NCBI GenBank assembly: GCA_013152045.1
Contig: JAADGZ010000008.1
Span: 1-10,949, forward strand
Length of the DNA stretch: 10,949 bases
Direction of reading: 5' to 3'
Origin: Gammaproteobacteria bacterium
GTDB lineage: Bacteria > Pseudomonadota > Gammaproteobacteria > UBA6429 > Thiohalophilaceae
Each line of letters opens with the position of its first letter. Position 1 is the first letter of the stretch. Shown here one piece after another: positions 6,915 to 10,949 of the stretch. The position numbers were made by a program, and so were the translations under genes. The notes under the pieces are model-generated. The model was given only the letters and a program-made list of their open reading frames with translations, was not told where the DNA came from and searched no databases.

Positions 6915-8383
6915 TATTTTCCTAGATAGTTATCACAGACATACAAAAAATAAGTGGCAGCAGGCGTATCACTTTTCATTGCCTTGACGGTCTCGGCTTC
7001 TTGTCGGCAATGTTCGAATTTCCCTGTGCCACTGGTCTGCGGGCGATCATGATAATACTGCGGCACAATCACGATGCCCCGCGCACCGACCTGGGGACTG
7101 CCATACCAGAGATCGGACTGATCAAAACGTTGATCAGTGACCTGCACGGGAGTAGGACGAGCGTACCAGGCAATATGACTAAATATCGACCAGTTGCCCA
7201 CAAACAAAACCGGCTCGGGTCCTTCTGTCTGCGCCATGGCGTCACGTAGACGCAAGGCTCGTTCCGCCGCCTGCTGCCAGCCATACACATCGGACAGCGG
7301 ATGCTGGTTGGGGGCAAAGGGATTCCAGGGCATGAGGATGAGAACAGCAATGGTCAGGATCAGCAGGCCAGAATAGAGCGAAGAAAGATAGGTTCCCAGG
7401 CGCACACCCCGGCTCGACCAGTGATGAGCCAACCAGCGGGCGATCAGCGGCGCCAGTGCTGCCCAGCCCAGGGCTGGCCAATGGGGCAAACTGGTTTCGT
7501 AACCGCCGTTCCAACCGAACAGCAACAAAACCGGCAGGGCCAGGGCCAGCAACAGTTTACTACCAGGACAGGGCTTGCGTAAGGCTGAAACGATGGCGAT
7601 AAAACCAAATAGGTAAATACCTGGCGAGTAGGCTATCAGCTGACCCAACTGAGAGGTCAAAAAACGCTTCGCCTGCCAGGCTCGCTGGGGCATACCGTGC
7701 CCCAGTTGATAAAGAAAAGAAATCCATTCGTGCTGGAAGTTCCAGACTAGCACCGGCAGGATCACAATAACCGCCAGCAACACCGCCAGCCAGGGGCCGA
7801 TACTACGTAACAGGCGGCCCCGACCGAGCCAGAAAATGGCCAGCAGGGCGGTCACCACCAGAGTCACGGCCGTATACTTGGACAAGCCCGCCAGACCAAA
7901 CAGCAAACCCAACAACAGCCAGTCGCCCAGCCGGGCGCGTTGGAGGGCGCGAAACAAAACCCAACCCGCCGCCAGCGACAGGGGAATGAGCGGTGTATCG
8001 GGCAACATGGCCATGCCGATGAGCTGGAACATAACGCCCGATTCGAATACCGCGACACTGGCCAGGCCCAGCCAGGCCGGCTCATCGGGAAACAGCTCGC
8101 GCGTCATACCGTACAACAACAGGGCGCTGAGGGCGGACAAGAATACCGGCCACAAACGCAGAGCAAATTCTGAATCCGAAAAAGGCAGAATCAGGGCATT
8201 CAACCAACCTACCAGCGGCGGATGATCGAAATAGCTCCAGTCGAGATAGTAACCGTAAAGGGCGTAATGAGACTCATCCCCGCTCAATTCTACCTGGCCG
8301 ATCAAGAGCAGATGTAGCAGGCTGAAGCCGGCAACCAGCCACAGAGTACTGCGCCAGGGATGTTGAGCCAGGATTTTGAACAT
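6914..8383 (-). CDS. ArnT/PMT-like polytopic glycosyltransferase (GT39/GT83 type, PMT_2)
   Basis: This 489-residue membrane protein has the GT-C layout: a first helix, then a periplasmic loop with catalytic-type acidic pair GDESHY (D36-E37), then YFDHPPLVGW (52-60), LPDTP (127-131) and GLSKYTA (166-172), followed by many helices and a soluble C-terminal region from about residue 375. Family members (ArnT, bacterial PMT relatives) move a sugar from undecaprenyl-phosphate to lipid A, another glycolipid or protein on the periplasmic side. ArnT is longer, at about 550 residues, so aminoarabinose transfer cannot be assumed. It is the first gene of the operon. The start at 8383 has only a weak ribosome site. 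The C-terminal part contains two Cys (C458 and C483 by rough count) that could pair in the periplasm. Confidence 0.87.
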   Translation of the reverse strand: MFKILAQHPWRSTLWLVAGFSLLHLLLIGQVELSGDESHYALYGYYLDWSYFDHPPLVGWLNALILPFSDSEFALRLWPVFLSALSALLLYGMTRELFPDEPAWLGLASVAVFESGVMFQLIGMAMLPDTPLIPLSLAAGWVLFRALQRARLGDWLLLGLLFGLAGLSKYTAVTLVVTALLAIFWLGRGRLLRSIGPWLAVLLAVIVILPVLVWNFQHEWISFLYQLGHGMPQRAWQAKRFLTSQLGQLIAYSPGIYLFGFIAIVSALRKPCPGSKLLLALALPVLLLFGWNGGYETSLPHWPALGWAALAPLIARWLAHHWSSRGVRLGTYLSSLYSGLLILTIAVLILMPWNPFAPNQHPLSDVYGWQQAAERALRLRDAMAQTEGPEPVLFVGNWSIFSHIAWYARPTPVQVTDQRFDQSDLWYGSPQVGARGIVIVPQYYHDRPQTSGTGKFEHCRQEAETVKAMKSDTPAATYFLYVCDNYLGK

Positions 8384-8412
8384 GAATTAAACTGATGGCA
8401 AAGAGGGGCCGA

Positions 8413-8418
8413 ATTCTA
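8413..8418 (-). promoter_or_regulatory. Possible extended -10 promoter for the envelope operon
   Basis: Read on the minus strand, TGTTAGAAT fits an extended -10 (TGn plus TAGAAT, five of six to consensus), about 30 bp before the ATG at 8383. No good -35 lies 17 bp upstream. The 165-bp gap (8384-8548) between the DUF3108 stop and this operon has no gene, so a promoter here is reasonable, but this exact site is only a candidate. Confidence 0.3.
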
Positions 8419-8548
8419 ACAGAAACAATCCCCATTCGTGTAGCGGGCTTTTACTTTCAAGCTGGAATCGACAACAAACTGGGCCTGCGCGGGTCACAGG
8501 TCGGCCGGATTCTGTCTCCAAACAGGCGCAAACGGGGATCCGGCGCGC

Positions 8549-9295
8549 TTATTCTGCCACGGGTTGGGGGGAAGGCGTGCCAAGCAACTGCAATGATTTC
8601 AATTCGGTCATACTGCCCATGCCCGTATCGGCCCGTTCAAATTCTACCCGTACCGGCAAATAATCCAGTTTTGCTGCGCACCAGAAGGTGAAACGATTGC
8701 CGTTCTCACGACTGACAGAATCGACGCGCACGGTCTCCAACTCGCCGTATTCCGTATCAATAGTTTCCTTGCCGCTGACAGTGGCATCATAGGTGTGCAG
8801 ATCGTGATGATCGGCAACGTGGAAAACAAACTTTTTCGGCGAAGATGACAGGATCTTCATCAAGGCCAGCTGGAACGACAGCACATCGTACGTGTGGGGC
8901 TGGATGGGATAGGTTTTATTATTGCTACTAATATGGAGTTGCTGCTTGCCCCAGTCAAAACTCACCGATTCATCCACTTCATCCTTGCCACCGGTTTGTT
9001 GATAGCGATAGGAAAGTGAGACAATATCCTTGTCTTCATAGCGGGCCTGACTGACCTCGCTGACGATATCAGAAACGAATAAACTGGCCAGACCTTCGGC
9101 CACGGTGCGTGAATGGTACTCAATGAAATTATCATGGCGCAAAAGATGGCGACTACTCACACCGGCATAAATGCCGCTGACATAAACATTGAATTTTGCC
9201 TCGAAGCCACTCTTGAGCAAGCCCGCCTGCACGCTGAAAGAAAGCAGCATAAGGCCCCACAGGCAGGCAAGGTATCGTAGTGCAACAATCATCAT
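8549..9295 (-). CDS. DUF3108 domain-containing periplasmic protein
   Basis: From the ATG at 9295 the protein has 248 residues; a TTG two codons upstream and the next ATG (9292) are alternatives, and none has a strong ribosome site. Residues 1-24 form a signal peptide ending SVQA, so the mature protein is periplasmic or outer-membrane associated. The body matches DUF3108: FEAKFNVYVSGIYAG near the N-terminus, VSLSYRYQQTGGKDE, VSFDWGKQQ, YDVLSFQLALMKIL, a GKETIDTEYGELETVRV strand pair and FWCAAKLDYLPVRVEFE. The family is common in proteobacteria, is beta-rich, and has no settled enzymatic function. It lies 50-60 bp after pilU on the same strand, but a terminator separates them, so it is probably transcribed separately or by read-through. 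C-terminal residues (SPQPVAE) are low complexity. Confidence 0.88.
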   Translation of the reverse strand: MMIVALRYLACLWGLMLLSFSVQAGLLKSGFEAKFNVYVSGIYAGVSSRHLLRHDNFIEYHSRTVAEGLASLFVSDIVSEVSQARYEDKDIVSLSYRYQQTGGKDEVDESVSFDWGKQQLHISSNNKTYPIQPHTYDVLSFQLALMKILSSSPKKFVFHVADHHDLHTYDATVSGKETIDTEYGELETVRVDSVSRENGNRFTFWCAAKLDYLPVRVEFERADTGMGSMTELKSLQLLGTPSPQPVAE

Positions 9296-9321
9296 ATTCA
9301 AAAATAGGGCTTGGTTTTATT

Positions 9322-9348
9322 AAGAAAATCTCCGGCAAGTCTGCCGGA
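9322..9348 (-). terminator. Intrinsic terminator after pilU
   Basis: Read on the minus strand, TCCGGCA and TGCCGGA form a 7-bp stem with a 4-nt GACT loop, followed by the T-rich GATTTTCTT. It begins 11 bp after the pilU stop codon, which is the normal place for a Rho-independent terminator. It also sits only about 27 bp before the DUF3108 start. Confidence 0.7.
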
Positions 9349-9359
9349 ATATCAGGCTT

Positions 9360-10493
9360 CTAGAAATTTTCCGTTTCCTGAATCGTAACCCCATCCAGCC
9401 CTGAAGTCATGGCATCCATATCGCCACCGTGGGTTTCACCCAGCTTGATCATCAACCTCAATTCGTTGGCGGAGTCAGCGTGGTTGATGGCGTCTTCGTA
9501 GGTGATATTACCCACTTTGTAGAGCTCATAGAGCGCCTGATCAAAGGTTTGCATGCCCATCTGTCGAGACTTAGCCATCAACTCCTTCATCTTGTGAACT
9601 TCGCCTTTACGAACCAAGTCGGCCATCAGTGGGGAATTGATCATCACCTCACCGCACAGAATCCGTCCCTGCCCGTCAGGAGTAGAGATGAGCTGCTGGG
9701 CAACAATCGCTTTCATATTTAAAGACAGATCCAGCAACAACTGGTTGCGCCGATCTTCGGGGAAAAAGTTGATAATGCGATCCATGGCCTGGTTGGCATT
9801 GTTGGCATGCAGGGTAGCCAGACAAAGATGTCCGGTTTCAGCAAAAGTAATCGCGTGGTCCATGGTTTCACGGGTCCGGATTTCGCCAATAACGATGACA
9901 TCAGGCGCCTGCCGCAAGGTGTTTTTCAAAGCCACCTCATAACTTTCGGTATCCAGCCCCACCTCGCGCTGGGTAACGATGCAACCCGCATGGTTGTGAA
10001 TGTATTCAATCGGATCTTCGATGGTAATGATATGGCCGGTGCTGTTTTTATTGCGATAACCGATAACTGCTGCCAGGGAAGTGGATTTACCCGAGCCGGT
10101 CGCACCGACAAAAATGACCAGCCCGCGCTTGGTCATCGCCAGATCCCTGAGCACCAGGGGTAAACGCAGTTCTTCAATAGTCGGGATAGTGGTCTCGATT
10201 TTACGCAGCACCATACCGGCATGGCTACGCTGGTAGAATGCACTCACGCGAAAACGGCCAATGCCCGAAGCGGAGATCGCATAATTACATTCATTATCGC
10301 GCTCAAACTCTTGCCGCTGCGCCGGACTCATAATACTGGTCACGATTTCCAGCGCCTGCGCCGGAGTCAGACTCGCCTGGGTGACCGGCGTGATCTTGCC
10401 ATTAACTTTCAGGCTCGGTGCCACTCCAGCCGTAATAAACAGATCGGATGCATTCTTGTGCACCATCAGTTTGAGTAATGAATCAAAATCCAT
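9360..10493 (-). CDS. pilU: Type IV pilus retraction-associated ATPase PilU
   Basis: This 377-residue protein is a full-length PilT/PilU-type hexameric ATPase acting at the cytoplasmic base of the type IV pilus, where PilU assists PilT in pilin depolymerisation and twitching. The N-terminal PAS-like domain opens with SLLKLMVHKNASDLFITAG, close to Pseudomonas PilU as I recall it. The RecA-like domain has Walker A GATGSGKST (130-138), the Asp box IEDPIEYIH (158-166), Walker B VIVIGEIRTRETM (199-211) and the His box HLCLATLHANNA (222-233). The C-terminal tail GMQTFDQALYELYKVGNITYEDA, followed by an acidic extension, is PilU-like rather than PilT-like. The start at 10493 has AAGGA at the right distance. 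It lies 190 bp downstream of pilT and ends at an intrinsic terminator. No key residue is missing. Confidence 0.95.
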   Translation of the reverse strand: MDFDSLLKLMVHKNASDLFITAGVAPSLKVNGKITPVTQASLTPAQALEIVTSIMSPAQRQEFERDNECNYAISASGIGRFRVSAFYQRSHAGMVLRKIETTIPTIEELRLPLVLRDLAMTKRGLVIFVGATGSGKSTSLAAVIGYRNKNSTGHIITIEDPIEYIHNHAGCIVTQREVGLDTESYEVALKNTLRQAPDVIVIGEIRTRETMDHAITFAETGHLCLATLHANNANQAMDRIINFFPEDRRNQLLLDLSLNMKAIVAQQLISTPDGQGRILCGEVMINSPLMADLVRKGEVHKMKELMAKSRQMGMQTFDQALYELYKVGNITYEDAINHADSANELRLMIKLGETHGGDMDAMTSGLDGVTIQETENF

Positions 10494-10555
10494 GTTACTT
10501 ATCCTTCAAAACCATTAAAAACATGAAATGACCGCCATCTAAAATCGAAGCCGTC

Positions 10556-10660
10556 CCTTCTCCCCGAGGGGAGAAGGTTAGGATGAGGGGGGTAAATAAA
10601 ACAAGGCCTTACCTAAATTAGGCCCCTCTCCCCACCCCTCTCCCCGATGGGGAGAGGGGT
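10556..10660. repeat. Inverted pair of C/G-rich palindromic repeats between pilT and pilU
   Basis: Element A (10556-10577) is CCTTCTCCCC-GA-GGGGAGAAGG followed by TTAGGATGAGGGGGG. Element B (10635-10659) is an 11-bp stem, CCCCTCTCCCC against GGGGAGAGGGG with a GAT loop, preceded on its left by another exact CCCCTCTCCCC at 10623-10633. Each palindrome has a G-rich flank, on the right of A and, on the complementary strand, on the left-hand side of B, so the two units face each other like a REP pair (BIME). The 45 bp between the palindromes include the odd palindrome CCTAAATTAGG at 10612-10622. This CCCTCTCCCC family is a widely dispersed intergenic repeat in environmental proteobacteria. The strong hairpins may also attenuate or stabilise the pilT-pilU transcript. 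Confidence 0.85.
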
Positions 10661-10683
10661 TAACGAGACAGCCGTGATCTGTC

Positions 10684-10949
10684 TTAATTAAAGGCATCCT
10701 TGTTGGCCGCTCTCATTTTTGCTTCCTGTTTGCTGACAATGCCGCGTGCGACCAGATCCTGTAGACATTGATCCAGGGTCTGCATTCCCTGCGCCTGCCC
10801 CGTCTGGATGACGGAATACATTTGCGCCACCTTGTCTTCACGAATCAGGTTGCGAATCGCGGGCGTGCCGACCATGATCTCGTGTGCGGCCACCCGTCCG
10901 CCGCCAATTTTTTTCAACAGGGTCTGGGCGATAACCGCACGTAAGGATT
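10684..10949 (-). CDS. pilT: Type IV pilus retraction ATPase PilT, C-terminal part (runs off window)
   Basis: The frame is open to the right edge, so only the last 87 residues or so are seen; a TTG at 10917 is internal and not the start. The visible part begins SLRAVIAQTLLKKIGGGR and continues through VAAHEIMVGTPAIRNLIRED, KVAQMYSVIQTGQAQGMQ and TLDQCLQDLV. This is the AIRNLIRE-bearing C-terminal domain of PilT; the AIRNLIRE motif is known to be needed for retraction. The nucleotide-binding core lies outside the window. It is followed by pilU on the same strand, the usual gammaproteobacterial order. Confidence 0.95.
   Translation of the reverse strand, partial: SLRAVIAQTLLKKIGGGRVAAHEIMVGTPAIRNLIREDKVAQMYSVIQTGQAQGMQTLDQCLQDLVARGIVSKQEAKMRAANKDAFN

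Noticed and set aside
8504..8544. GCCGGAT/ATCCGGC inverted repeat after the DUF3108 gene
   Set aside because: The loop is 27 nt and there is no T-tract, so it is too weak to call a terminator.
8395..8691. 98-codon plus-strand ORF overlapping the DUF3108 end
   Set aside because: It is antisense to a recognised domain, has no ribosome site and shows no family features.
10684..10917. Stand-alone 77-residue gene from a TTG start
   Set aside because: The frame continues to the window edge with PilT sequence upstream, so it is the end of pilT, not a small gene.

Overview
The window looks like a chromosomal segment of a gammaproteobacterium. The evidence is a pilT-pilU pair close to the Pseudomonas type, a VPxP-type PEP-CTERM-like sorting signal, a DUF3108 periplasmic protein, and two kinds of GC-rich palindromic intergenic repeat that are common in environmental gammaproteobacteria. 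Genus cannot be decided from the sequence. Two lines sampled in the left 3.9 kb count about 33-40 % G+C, and two lines sampled in the right part count about 52-72 %, so the left block may have a different history.

Left block (1-3924). A MalT/LuxR-type STAND ATPase regulator on the minus strand runs off the left edge. It is divergent from a secreted plus-strand protein with a C-terminal VPVP-hydrophobic-RRRK tail (PEP-CTERM-like); the 392-bp spacer between them holds TGTAAC motifs spaced one helical turn apart. A perfect palindrome follows the secreted protein. Next comes a predicted lipoprotein with a long charged helical body and a C-terminal tail built from an 18-residue (54-bp) tandem repeat.

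Middle block (3941-8383, minus strand). Four tightly packed genes are read right to left: a polytopic ArnT/PMT-type lipid-linked-sugar glycosyltransferase, a PAP2-family lipid phosphatase, a UPF0104/YbhN-type membrane protein with flippase-like features, and a GT9 (heptosyltransferase-like) glycosyltransferase. The first two junctions are 1-bp and 8-bp overlaps and the last gap is 27 bp, so this is almost certainly one operon. The combination fits envelope glycolipid or glycan assembly through polyprenyl-phosphate carriers; substrate and product are unknown.

Right block (8549-10949, minus strand). pilT (C-terminal part only, running off the right edge) and pilU encode the retraction ATPases of type IV pili. 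They are separated by 190 bp carrying an inverted pair of C/G-rich palindromic repeats. pilU ends at a good intrinsic terminator, and immediately beyond it lies a signal-peptide-bearing DUF3108 protein.

No tRNA, rRNA, CRISPR array, transposase or phage gene was seen. Most of the window is recognisable. The less explained parts are the repeat-tailed lipoprotein, the regulator/secreted-protein pair, and the exact product of the four-gene envelope operon.
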